Source: Candidatus Melainabacteria bacterium
Lineage (GTDB): Bacteria; Cyanobacteriota; Vampirovibrionia; Obscuribacterales; Obscuribacteraceae
DNA: 33,494 nt
Assembly: GCA_003242885.1 (NCBI GenBank)
Contig: QKMZ01000010.1
Span: forward strand, 1 to 33,494
Reading direction: 5' to 3'
Part shown: piece by piece, positions 1 to 7,695 of the stretch
How positions within the stretch are numbered: position 1 is the first letter of the stretch
Layout of the letters: the number at the start of each line of letters is the position of its first letter
Position numbers and translations under genes: made by a program
Notes under the pieces: generated by a model
Database searches by the model: none
Told to the model about the DNA's origin: nothing
The model's input: only the letters and a program-made list of their open reading frames with translations

Positions 1-36
1 TTCCCGGTCATGCGAGTACGAAAGTGGTCCATTTAA

Positions 37-120
37 GTAGTCAGAAAATTGATGAGGCAACGGTTTCGCAGTAGTCAGATTTCTGATTGAGGCAATACGT
101 TTTTGACTTTTCGGAGTAGC
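37..120 (+). repeat. Tandem GATGAGGCAA-type repeat, left end
   Basis: Two related units lie in tandem at 37-60 and 71-95. Each begins GTAGTCAGA and ends in TGAGGCAA, and the pair is followed by a tract ending TTTTCGGAGT. The same arrangement, two units plus the CGGAGT tract, occurs inverted at the right end of the window. No ORF here looks real. This is either a dispersed repeat family or the ends of a mobile unit; no transposase is present to decide between them. Confidence 0.7.
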
Positions 121-232
121 TGGAAGGAGGTGTTTTTGAGACAGGTGCAGCATTCCAGCGACCAGGTAGTTTTTTGAAAAAAACGCGCGCTAGAAAAAAC
201 GTCCACCAACACTGCGTTTCCAGCAACGCACT

Positions 233-262
233 CACTCCGAAAAATCAAAAATTTTCGGAGTG
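233..262. repeat. 11-bp hairpin CACTCCGAAAA/TTTTCGGAGTG
   Basis: A perfect 11-bp inverted repeat (233-243 with 252-262) encloses an 8-nt A-rich loop. Its arm is the same word that follows the tandem repeats at 106-115 and reappears at 33381-33393, so it belongs to the repeat family at the window ends. It lies 50 nt beyond the stop of the minus-strand gene that ends at 315 and could also stop transcription, but no clear U-tract supports that. Confidence 0.6.
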
Positions 263-314
263 GATGGACGACCAAATTTTTGGCTGCATTGCACTTCAAA
301 ATTGGTCCGTCTAG

Positions 315-902
315 CTATTCTTGAACGCGTTTCAGTCTCTTGAAGCTGTTTTTCAAATCCCATTCATACATAATTTTGAAACAGCCAGGCTTTACTCCAG
401 CCCCACGAACAGTGACTTCCAGTGCATGTGGATTAATCCAACGTGTGGCAGAAACCAGCAAAAACATGTCGCTCTGCTGAATAGCTAGTTTGTCTTTCTT
501 GTCCGTCACCGCGTTCATCAGACGTGGAGTGATTGCCACTGGATGCTTGAGGTCGTTGACGTTGTACAAATAAGGGATAACTTCGTTTGATCCACTGTTG
601 TCGTTCACGACAAACATTGAGCTATTCGGACACCAAGCAACATCAAGACAGCGATGGTAAGTAAGCAAACGCTGCTTAGTTTTCTCCTTTGTCTTGCGAA
701 TACAAAGCTCGCGATTTTGCTCGCCGTCGGAAGAAAATCCCTTGTTCACATCGAAAACTTCATGCGCGCCGTTAGGCGACTTGAGGGCTTTGACCTTTTC
801 GGGCATCGCCGACAAGTCTTCTGCGAACGCAGAGGATATCGTGGCGAGCAACAAAGCACTCGCAGGCAAAACATATTTGAACTTGCTCGGTAGTAGGCGC
901 AT
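315..902 (-). CDS. Exported protein of unknown function
   Basis: This encodes 195 residues that I do not assign to a family. Residues 1-27 form a signal peptide: basic n-region (MRLLPSKFK), hydrophobic core, and an Ala-Phe-Ala cleavage site before EDL. The mature part has the look of beta-strands, with a stretch around residues 85-115 (VAWCPNSSMFVVND and following) like one blade of a WD40 or prolyl-peptidase-type propeller, but a single blade is not enough to call a fold. It contains four cysteines. The start is supported weakly by GTGGA six bases upstream. It is the last of four minus-strand genes, separated from the one upstream by 237 bp, so it may have its own promoter. Confidence 0.75.
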   Translation of the reverse strand: MRLLPSKFKYVLPASALLLATISSAFAEDLSAMPEKVKALKSPNGAHEVFDVNKGFSSDGEQNRELCIRKTKEKTKQRLLTYHRCLDVAWCPNSSMFVVNDNSGSNEVIPYLYNVNDLKHPVAITPRLMNAVTDKKDKLAIQQSDMFLLVSATRWINPHALEVTVRGAGVKPGCFKIMYEWDLKNSFKRLKRVQE

Positions 903-1034
903 ATAGATTCCACGAGTTCGCGCCGAGATTTAGGCCACCAAGACCATAATACCCAGGACTAGCTGTCGAATCTTCCTCGCCACAAAACTCGAAAAGCCCG
1001 TACCACACTAGAGTTCCAGTCATTCTAATCCGAA

Positions 1035-1051
1035 AAGGGCGCATCGCCCTT
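1035..1051. repeat. Short intergenic palindrome AAGGGCG-cat-CGCCCTT
   Basis: A 7-bp stem with a 3-nt CAT loop lies in the 237-bp gap between two minus-strand genes and is followed by CCATGCGATGCACCC. Stem, trinucleotide loop and C-rich flank resemble the elements at 2001-2025, 25821-25876 and 30106-30129. I see no gene in this gap. Confidence 0.5.
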
Positions 1052-1139
1052 CCATGCGATGCACCCAGCCCGGTCTTTCTTCCCTCAAACTTTTCGTGCC
1101 ATCGCTAAATTGAATCAGCGCGCGAGCACGTTCGCGACT

Positions 1140-1793
1140 TTAGTAGCCGCTGACGTCTATACCTTCCAGTGGGTCATCAGAATCCCAGTTGAATGGCTTG
1201 GGTTCGCCCTTACTTGCGCCTTTCTTTTGCTTGTCGCCCTTGTCAGCTTTATTGTTGCTGTTCGCTTTGTCTTCTTTTTTACTTTGTTCTGGTGCACCTT
1301 TCGCCGGCGCGTCGGTCTTCGGAACATCTCTCATGTCCACAGTGATCTTCACTTCCGGAAGAACAATCACTTGACGCATCGTTTCAGGCTTCTTCGCTGG
1401 TTCTTTCTCATAGCATTCGACATCATTGACTGAAACAACACCGTCTTTGTTCTCTTGCAAAACTTTTCCGTTGGAGAACATCAGGAAATTGCCATCGGCA
1501 CTGAGGTAGGCGGCCGAGTGACCCTTGTAGTCTGACATTATCGACAAGCCGTCTTTGGTTTCACGATATTTGAGTTTGGTCGGAAATCTCAGTCCAAAGT
1601 CTCCTTCATCATGCCTGTCCACAGTAAATCCGTTTGGATAGGTCGTTTTCAGACCCTCTTCTGATCTCTCACGCTTAATGCCAAACGCCAACATCACTTC
1701 ATCATTCAAAGGGCTGCCGACCGTGCAGGTTTCGTTGAAGTCGTGTGTGCGTACATTGTCGAAATCGCGCTGCGCAGAATGACGTTCGCTCAT
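1140..1793 (-). CDS. Unknown protein with Lys/Ala-rich C-terminal tail
   Basis: This encodes 217 residues that I do not recognise. Residues 1-110 look like a compact beta-rich domain (strand-like KHSAAYLSADGNFLMFSNGK around 90-110). Residues 150-200 are low complexity (Lys, Ala, Asn, Asp, Gly) and probably disordered, followed by an acidic end (WDSDDPLEGIDVSGY). No signal peptide or membrane segment is visible, so it is likely cytosolic, unlike its neighbours. GAGG lies eight bases before the ATG and supports the start. Together with the downstream 195-residue gene it follows the caspase-like gene on the same strand, but 237-bp gaps on either side argue against tight co-transcription. Confidence 0.7.
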   Translation of the reverse strand: MSERHSAQRDFDNVRTHDFNETCTVGSPLNDEVMLAFGIKRERSEEGLKTTYPNGFTVDRHDEGDFGLRFPTKLKYRETKDGLSIMSDYKGHSAAYLSADGNFLMFSNGKVLQENKDGVVSVNDVECYEKEPAKKPETMRQVIVLPEVKITVDMRDVPKTDAPAKGAPEQSKKEDKANSNNKADKGDKQKKGASKGEPKPFNWDSDDPLEGIDVSGY

Positions 1794-1899
1794 TGAGAAA
1801 ACCTCGAAAGGGGAAGAAACTTTGTTGTGCCGGAGGAGCCCTTAACTTAGCGCCCGGTTAGTTACAATCTCGTGTCATAGAAAAACTGTTCAAAAAAGA

Positions 1900-2025
1900 G
1901 CGCGTGCAACGCGCCCCCACGATCATGCCGGCTGGAAGCAGGCGCACCATCCACGCCCCGTACGCGCCGTTCACGGACGGTGTCGACCTCACAGATAAAC
2001 GGTCGACGCATGGCGTCGCCCCTCC
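1900..2025. repeat. Cluster of short palindromes between genes
   Basis: This gap holds at least two hairpins of the window's short palindromic family. The first is GCGCGT-gca-ACGCGC at 1900-1914, followed by CCCCAC. The second is CGACGC-atg-GCGTCG at 2004-2018, followed by CCCCTCC; its stem extends to nine positions with one mismatch. Between them lie further G+C-rich partial palindromes. There is no credible ORF. Confidence 0.55.
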
Positions 2026-2030
2026 AATAA

Positions 2031-3236
2031 TTACTTCATGCGCGAAAGGTCGACCCACTCGTCCCAGCTGTCGTCATCTTCTATATAGTGAATGAAGAAT
2101 CTTCCACCTTCGGCTTTCAGGATCTTCGCTTTGTAATAATCGTTTTTCCAAAGTATTTCAATAGTTTCTCCAACTTTGAAGTCATTGCGGGTGGTGGCAG
2201 CAGACATACCATTGAAAGGTTCACCGTTCGCTTCCTTTATATTGGAAAACGGTTGCCATTCATCGTTGTCTGGTGTGTCATATCCGATCTGCACCCATCG
2301 GACTTTCGCCTGTTTGTCTTTGGTCTCCAAGACTTTCGCCTTCCACCATTTTCCGCCCCACTTCACGTCGACGAGGCGCGGGATGGGTTCGTTGGGATTC
2401 ATGACTTTTGCAAGCGCGTAGTTAGCATCGGAGAAACCATTGCCACTATTGGCACCGGCCGTTTGATTGTCGATGCGCTTCATTTCGAGCGTGACGTACT
2501 TTTGGAGATCGGAAAAACTAACGATGCCGTCTAGATTGGTGTCAACAAATCTATGTCCGTTTAACGCATCGAGTAGCGCTTGCGAAAATGTCCAGTTGCT
2601 TGTCGAGCCACCATCCGCCGTCACAGACGTAGCCATGCCCCACTTGTAGCCCCCAGGTTGCTTCTTGAGGGAGTTTCCGATTGAGCCAGAAGTGCAGCAA
2701 TCTGCAAAAAACAACGCAGTCGAACCTTGGAATTTGTTCTTCATCTTGGCTGCGATTTTCCTGGTGGAAATTGCGTTGTCGTTGGTTCTTACATCATAGT
2801 TCGCGTAAAAGCCTTCATTGTTATCGTCCAACCAGCCGTGTCCGCAATAATAAAAAATCAGCGTATCGTCCGGTTTTGACTTTTCCAACAGTTCGTCAAA
2901 CTCGTCATAGACTTTGTTGATGGTGGCTTCGGTGTCGCACAGGTAGACAATCTTGTCTGCGGGCACACCTTTCGATTTGAAAAACTCGACCAACTGCGCA
3001 TCGCGGCGCGCTTTGGTGGTGAATTGCAAATAGCTTTTGTCTTGCCATTTCAGAACGCCAACGACGAACACTAATGTTCGCGAGGGCTCCCATGATAATG
3101 CTGCCTCAGGCGTGGCGGCAAATGAAGGCAAACTGAAAGCAAAATTGGCAAACAACAATAAAAAGAGTGCGGACAAAACCATCACACAACGGCACGCTGA
3201 AAGAGACAACCTGCCCAAAATACGTGCGAAACTCAT
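2031..3236 (-). CDS. Exported caspase-like (C14) protein, EF-hand-like loop, tandem Tudor-like
   Basis: This is a caspase/metacaspase-fold cysteine hydrolase of 401 residues, probably exported. Residues 1-41 form a signal peptide ending SFA-AT. The C14 domain spans about 52-250, with the catalytic dyad visible as His133 in YYCGHG and Cys181 in ADCCTSGS, the two cysteines being arranged as in metacaspase DCC motifs. A calcium-loop-like sequence, DTNLDGIVSFSDL, starts at 232. Two similar modules follow at about 287-335 and 353-400, each with W/Y-K-A-K-(V/I)-L and a later acidic D-x-W stretch; they resemble Tudor/Agenet-like small barrels. GGGAG lies seven bases before the ATG. Family knowledge: bacterial orthocaspases cut after Arg/Lys and some need calcium. 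Whether this one cleaves itself or others is unknown. Confidence 0.85.
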   Translation of the reverse strand: MSFARILGRLSLSACRCVMVLSALFLLLFANFAFSLPSFAATPEAALSWEPSRTLVFVVGVLKWQDKSYLQFTTKARRDAQLVEFFKSKGVPADKIVYLCDTEATINKVYDEFDELLEKSKPDDTLIFYYCGHGWLDDNNEGFYANYDVRTNDNAISTRKIAAKMKNKFQGSTALFFADCCTSGSIGNSLKKQPGGYKWGMATSVTADGGSTSNWTFSQALLDALNGHRFVDTNLDGIVSFSDLQKYVTLEMKRIDNQTAGANSGNGFSDANYALAKVMNPNEPIPRLVDVKWGGKWWKAKVLETKDKQAKVRWVQIGYDTPDNDEWQPFSNIKEANGEPFNGMSAATTRNDFKVGETIEILWKNDYYKAKILKAEGGRFFIHYIEDDDSWDEWVDLSRMK

Positions 3237-3294
3237 CAGGCAACTCCCGAGGTTCTGACCTGAGCTCTAAAAAGAATTAGACCAAACGGGTCAA

Positions 3295-3717
3295 TTATCC
3301 TTTTAATATCTGTTGAGCGTCAAACCGCTTGCGGATTCGATGCGTCAAAAAGTAAGTCGATGCTTTCCGGCCCGGATTGCACTTTTGATCCAGGAGCAAG
3401 TGCGTCAGGATGGAAACAGTTACCCCCACGCGGTATGGCTGGCGGGTCGGGCCTTTGAAAAGCAGAAAAAACAATGCCAAAAGCTCGTAAGAGTGGAGCG
3501 GAAGGTAGAGTTTTCCACTGTAATGCTCGTGTGCCGCCTCGTTAAAGCGCGCCCAGTTGGGTTTCCAACCATGAGCCCGTACATAGTCGACGAGGTGATC
3601 CAGGTCAATTAGCCAGCCTGCAAGGAAACTTGCCAATGCGGCCGGCCGCGAACGGTAACGCCAGTAACTCAGCGAAGCTATTCCCGCCGAGGTAATAATA
3701 TGTCCAACAGTTCTCAT
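3295..3717 (-). CDS. DUF457/YdjM-like membrane-bound metal-dependent hydrolase family protein
   Basis: This small membrane protein of 140 residues resembles the DUF457/YdjM family. That family carries conserved Asp/His residues next to membrane segments and is annotated as metal-dependent hydrolase without a defined substrate. Visible matches are the N-terminal MRTVGHIITSAGIA, the WLIDLDHLVDY motif near residue 40, His62 and His64 in AAHEHYSG, LPLHSYE near 75, and HLLLDQ near 107. Three or four short hydrophobic stretches alternate with these motifs. GGAAG lies nine bases before the ATG. It sits 58 bp upstream of the caspase-like gene on the same strand, so the two could share a transcript. 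Confidence 0.75.
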   Translation of the reverse strand: MRTVGHIITSAGIASLSYWRYRSRPAALASFLAGWLIDLDHLVDYVRAHGWKPNWARFNEAAHEHYSGKLYLPLHSYELLALFFLLFKGPTRQPYRVGVTVSILTHLLLDQKCNPGRKASTYFLTHRIRKRFDAQQILKG

Positions 3718-4008
3718 GACATCAGGCTTCCTATCTAGCTACGCCGCGTTTTCGGCCAAAACTGTTAACGAAATAAGGCAAGAGAGAGCTTTTGAATCAC
3801 AACCACCTGCCATAATTGTGAGCGTGCTGAGAAGTAGTGAGATATATACCCATTTTTACTTACTATTTAGAGCATATTACGAGGGACGAGAAAAAAGAAA
3901 CCTTTGTGCCCAGACAGATTCGGCAGAATTATGGTCATTTGGACGCAAGCGCGACCCCCGTAAACATGGTTATGATGAGCTTTTGACGGTTTTGTGAGAC
4001 TTTAGATA

Positions 4009-5175
4009 ATGGCAAAAGGAAAGATATTACTGGCTTTGTCGCTGTCCGCAGCGTTTTCGATGCAACTCGCGTTTGCGCAAAATGCCCCCAGCGGAGGGAC
4101 AAACCAGCAAGCAATAAGCATGTACAACCTCGGGTTGAATGCTTACAAGCAAGGCTCAACGGAAGCCGCCATCATCTTCTTCCGCCGCGCCTGCGATATC
4201 GATCCCAATTTGCCGGACGCGCAATACAACCTGGGCATGCTTTACCAGTCACAAAAACGACTGAAAGAAGCGGTTCCGCGCTTTCAGGAAGTCCTGAGAG
4301 TCAAGCCACAAGACCCTGACGCGCACTACCAGTTGGCACTGTGCTTGATGGATCTCGGCAGAGGTGCCGAGGCTCGCCCGCACCTGGCTGCCATTCCGCC
4401 CAGCAATCCACATTTTGCCGACGCGCAAAAGAGAATGGCGGCGGTCGGAGATGTCGCGCCCATCAATAATGAATTGCCGCTTGCCGGCATAAACAATCCG
4501 ACGCAAGCCAGTCCTCAAATTCAACAACCGCCTCAGCAGCCGGCATACACGGCTCCTGTGCAAGCGCAACAACCAGCCTACTCGCAGCCAGCATACAGCC
4601 CGCCAGCCTATACACCACCTGCATACCAGCCTCCGGCGCAAGTGCAGGCACAAGAACCTGCTAGTCGCTATGTCCCAGCGCAGCCTGCATACACAGCACA
4701 GCAACCTGCAGTTGCAAGCTTGCCGCCGGCAACGCCCGTCCGCTCGGCAACAAACCCGTCACCGGTGCTGGCAAATTCGACCGTTCGAGTCATCGCCACC
4801 AACTTCAATGCCCCATCAGGTCTGGCTTTTGACCGCACAGGACACCTGTACATTGCCAACTTTGCGACCAACAGCATCGACCGCATCAGCCCGGACGGCA
4901 GCCGCAGCGTCTTCAGCTCAGGCGCCAACTTCAAAGGACCGATCGGTGTGACTGTCGACGACCAAAACAACGTCTATGTAGCGAATTACTCGAGCGGAAC
5001 CATCGCAAGAATCAACCCGGCGGGCATTTCAACAATAATCGGTACGGGCTTCAAGTCGCCCTACTACCTGACCCTGGACCGCGACGGCAACCTTTACGTC
5101 AGCCAACAGGACGACAATTCGGTAGTGCGCATGTCCCTGCCGAAGCCGGCACAAGCAAGCGCCAGCCGCCAATAA
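4009..5175 (+). CDS. Exported TPR protein with C-terminal NHL repeats
   Basis: This exported protein has 388 residues. Residues 1-24 form a signal peptide ending AFAQ. Three TPR-like units span about 35-145 (YNLGLNAYKQGSTEAAIIFFRRA, then the YNLGMLYQ and YQLALCLMDLG units). A Pro/Gln/Tyr-rich linker follows at about 150-245, with PAYxPPAY repeats. Three NHL-type blades occupy about 255-380, each with GLAFDRTGHLYIAN-like sequence. NHL propellers usually have about six blades, so three would need a partner or a second copy. Both halves suggest protein or ligand binding, not catalysis. No Shine-Dalgarno is visible before the ATG; a TTGACG...GATAAT pair overlaps the start but would place transcription inside the gene. 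Confidence 0.85.
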   Translation: MAKGKILLALSLSAAFSMQLAFAQNAPSGGTNQQAISMYNLGLNAYKQGSTEAAIIFFRRACDIDPNLPDAQYNLGMLYQSQKRLKEAVPRFQEVLRVKPQDPDAHYQLALCLMDLGRGAEARPHLAAIPPSNPHFADAQKRMAAVGDVAPINNELPLAGINNPTQASPQIQQPPQQPAYTAPVQAQQPAYSQPAYSPPAYTPPAYQPPAQVQAQEPASRYVPAQPAYTAQQPAVASLPPATPVRSATNPSPVLANSTVRVIATNFNAPSGLAFDRTGHLYIANFATNSIDRISPDGSRSVFSSGANFKGPIGVTVDDQNNVYVANYSSGTIARINPAGISTIIGTGFKSPYYLTLDRDGNLYVSQQDDNSVVRMSLPKPAQASASRQ

Positions 5176-5217
5176 ACAACCTGGGTCCATCAGCGTTTCG
5201 ATTAAGGTTAAACTTCG

Positions 5218-5349
5218 CGGCAAAAATGTCACGATTTTGCCGGACTTCGTCTATAGACTAAAAGGTGTCTTCACCTGGCCAATTCTCCGTTGCGGGTCTG
5301 AAACGCCCACCCGCTGGGTATGAAGATACTAGGTTCGGGGCGGCCCGAA
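5218..5349 (+). other. Structured leader or intergenic region with three hairpins
   Basis: The 202-bp gap between two plus-strand genes holds three inverted repeats: CGGCAAAA/TTTTGCCG (5218-5225 with 5235-5242), GCGGGT/ACCCGC (5292-5297 with 5309-5314) and TTCGGG/CCCGAA (5334-5339 with 5344-5349). The first could end the TPR-NHL transcript because its own right arm starts with four Ts, though no T-tract follows. The other two would lie in the leader of the 741-residue ORF. No known riboswitch was recognised. Confidence 0.35.
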
Positions 5350-5377
5350 TTCTCGGCGCGTTTGGAAAAACAGGCAT

Positions 5378-7603
5378 ATGGGATCCGACCAATATCCAGC
5401 GACGATAAGCCGTGACGCCATGGCGGAGCATTACGCTTACCTTGCAGAACAGCAAAACAAGCCGAAAGAACCAGTCGAGCGAAATGGTCTTGTAGAAGAC
5501 TTCTTACGCTCGGCGGGTCACTCTATGATTCAAACTCCGGTCAACGCGGTGGTCCAACTAGCGGACAAAGGCTTGGGCACTAACATGTTGCCCAGCGTGC
5601 AAATCAGCTATCTGAAGGCACCGGAAGCGGCAGAATACGGAACATCAAATTACTGGGCGCAGCAGACCGGCAATGCAGTCGGTATGTTGGCGCCATTTTT
5701 GCTTGCCGGCAAAGGCGTGAAGACCATCACGCGCGCTGGCATGACCGAGGTGCAGCTCGCCGAACAATTGTCGCAGCGATCTGTTTTAGGGCTGACGATG
5801 AAAGAAGCAGTGCTTACAGGAGCTGTTCACGACTCATTATTGCGCCCGGTAGAAGAAGGCGACCACAGACCTTTCTTAGTCGCAAAAGGATTAAACGGCG
5901 TCAACGGCGCCATCACCATGGGCGTCATGCATGGTGTAGCCACACGCTTCGCACCGGCAGTCGGCGAGACATCGAAGTTTGCCGCAATGTTGAAAAACCC
6001 GTACATGGGAGGCTTTGCGTCTGGTATCGCTGCTGGTGGCGTGAGTGCCCACACGCACAAATATCTGCACAATCTCAAATTTGATTCTTTGTCAAACTTT
6101 GGACAATCTGCAACGACAGATGCAAAATTTGCAACCTGGAGAGAGACAAAAGAATCCGCGTTTACCATGGGCGTCATCGGCGTCGGCTTTGGCGCTGCTC
6201 ATCAGCTTAAGGGACAATTCGAAAGCGGTCGAAAAAACTTCGAATGGCAGAAAGCATCCGAAACCGCAGGCGGTGCACAAGACGGCGTAGGCGGAAAGGA
6301 CTTTAAAGTCGTCGGAGGAGAACGCGCTCTCTCACGCGCGTTGCAGGACTTCCAAAAAACGGGCGAGACAAATCTAACGGTCCGCGAACACCTCGGCGCC
6401 GGGCGAGGTATCAAGCGATTCCTCGGAATGCAAGAATATGGTCCGGAGCAAAGCTTGTTAGTGAAACACAACAAGTCAGGAATGCCATTTGTTCCAGAAA
6501 ATAGCAAACTTGCAGACCTGATCGCGACTTGCTATTTAGATCCGACGATGGCCGGCAGATCTGTTTTGGGTGCCAAAGCGTTCGCAGAGCAAGCACCAAT
6601 CTTCATGCGCGCAGGAAAAAATCGCATCAATTTCGCGCCCGAAGAGCAAACCGTTCGAGTCAACGAAGGTGCTCCGAAAAAACTTGGAAAAGACCCGGAA
6701 TACAATTTCAACAGGCTAGAGTTCAAGGGCGAGGAAACCTTCACCAGGGAAGAAGTTTTGAAGTGGCAGGAAGGCGAGTGGACGCCCGAGATGCTCGGCA
6801 AGATGAAGTCGGTCACTCAATACTTGAAAGATGCAGGAGAACCATCTTTCGCCGAAGCGCTGTCTGGAACGAAACTCGGCAAATTCAAGGTCGCTGCATA
6901 CAGAGCCAGAGGCAATGATGCACTTGTGGTTGAACTGCCACCACAAGAAGGGCTTCCTGAAGGTGGGGCTCTGAAGCTCGCTGCCAACTACGAAGGCGGC
7001 TGGAACGAGCAATGGGGTAAACGCAAAGGCGATGCGAAGATATTGCTCGGCGGAAAACACTGGGAATTGTCGGATGCTAGCGGCAGAGACGTAATTGCCT
7101 ATGTACAAGAACTAGTGACTTTCAATTTCGACCCTGCACTGTGGGAAACATTCAAGGGAAAAGTTGAAGACGTGGGTGGTGCAGATACCGACGGACAGGT
7201 CGGCATGAGCCTAAAGTCAGGCAAGTTGGTTCTAGTCGACTACGAAGCTTCTGATTACAATCCGACGCTCAAACGAATGAGCGCCGGTAACAATGCAGAA
7301 GAACAAGCAAAGATTGAAGCAGAAGAACTGGAGCGAGATAATACGCCTCAATACGACAGGGTAGAAGATCTTGATACGCTGAGAAGTAGAACAGAAGCGT
7401 ATGCGCGTGACTCTGTAGAGCGCATGCTTCTTGAAGAATTTACGGCAGGCTCTGACGTCGAAACAGCTTCGTACAGTGTAATCGCGTGGCAAGCATCCAA
7501 GAACGGCGGCAATGCCGATTGGAGTCCAGCGGCATTGAAAGCGGCGAAGAGCAAAGCACAAGCCGTCTACAAAGACGCTAAAGCCAGACATCTACTTCAG
7601 TAG
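5378..7603 (+). CDS. Large protein of unknown function
   Basis: This encodes 741 residues with no family that I recognise. There is no signal peptide. Residues about 95-110, 155-190 and 205-225 are Gly/Ala-rich and moderately hydrophobic, as is a stretch near 265-275 (MGVIGVGFGAAHQL); they could insert in a membrane or pack as helical hairpins. From about 290 on the protein is charged and soluble in character, with a Glu/Asp-rich region at 640-700. I see no nuclease, protease or nucleotide-binding motif. The ATG has only AGG three bases upstream; an ATG at 5420 is an alternative start without a better ribosome binding site. Codon use resembles the neighbouring genes. It ends 92 bp from the convergent ATPase gene. 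Confidence 0.75.
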   Translation: MGSDQYPATISRDAMAEHYAYLAEQQNKPKEPVERNGLVEDFLRSAGHSMIQTPVNAVVQLADKGLGTNMLPSVQISYLKAPEAAEYGTSNYWAQQTGNAVGMLAPFLLAGKGVKTITRAGMTEVQLAEQLSQRSVLGLTMKEAVLTGAVHDSLLRPVEEGDHRPFLVAKGLNGVNGAITMGVMHGVATRFAPAVGETSKFAAMLKNPYMGGFASGIAAGGVSAHTHKYLHNLKFDSLSNFGQSATTDAKFATWRETKESAFTMGVIGVGFGAAHQLKGQFESGRKNFEWQKASETAGGAQDGVGGKDFKVVGGERALSRALQDFQKTGETNLTVREHLGAGRGIKRFLGMQEYGPEQSLLVKHNKSGMPFVPENSKLADLIATCYLDPTMAGRSVLGAKAFAEQAPIFMRAGKNRINFAPEEQTVRVNEGAPKKLGKDPEYNFNRLEFKGEETFTREEVLKWQEGEWTPEMLGKMKSVTQYLKDAGEPSFAEALSGTKLGKFKVAAYRARGNDALVVELPPQEGLPEGGALKLAANYEGGWNEQWGKRKGDAKILLGGKHWELSDASGRDVIAYVQELVTFNFDPALWETFKGKVEDVGGADTDGQVGMSLKSGKLVLVDYEASDYNPTLKRMSAGNNAEEQAKIEAEELERDNTPQYDRVEDLDTLRSRTEAYARDSVERMLLEEFTAGSDVETASYSVIAWQASKNGGNADWSPAALKAAKSKAQAVYKDAKARHLLQ

Positions 7604-7629
7604 ATCGAACGTTTTGTCATACCATAGGA

Positions 7630-7677
7630 TACGCGCATGCGCGTACCTGGCACGCAGACGCATGCGGCTCCCCTACG
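7630..7677. repeat. Palindromic intergenic repeats between convergent genes
   Basis: The gap between the converging genes holds a perfect 16-bp palindrome, TACGCGCATGCGCGTA (7630-7645), followed by CGCATGCGGCTCCCCTACG at 7659-7677. The second word recurs with one change at 25888-25906, so this is a dispersed element. A hairpin between converging genes could also stop transcription from both sides, but no T-tract is present. Confidence 0.6.
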
Positions 7678-7695
7678 CGAGCTTTACTGGCGCGG

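Noticed and set aside
169..184. GTTTTTT-ga-AAAAAAC inverted repeat as terminator
   Set aside because: The stem has only A/T apart from one pair, so it would not work as a Rho-independent terminator.
3716..3997. 93-codon plus-strand frame in the gap before the TPR-NHL gene
   Set aside because: Composition is unlike a protein of this genome, there is no ribosome binding site, and it overlaps the start of the DUF457-like gene. The AT-rich gap more likely holds divergent promoters.
3983..4010. TTGACG-16-GATAAT promoter match
   Set aside because: The -10 overlaps the ATG of the TPR-NHL gene, so transcripts would lack the start codon and signal peptide.
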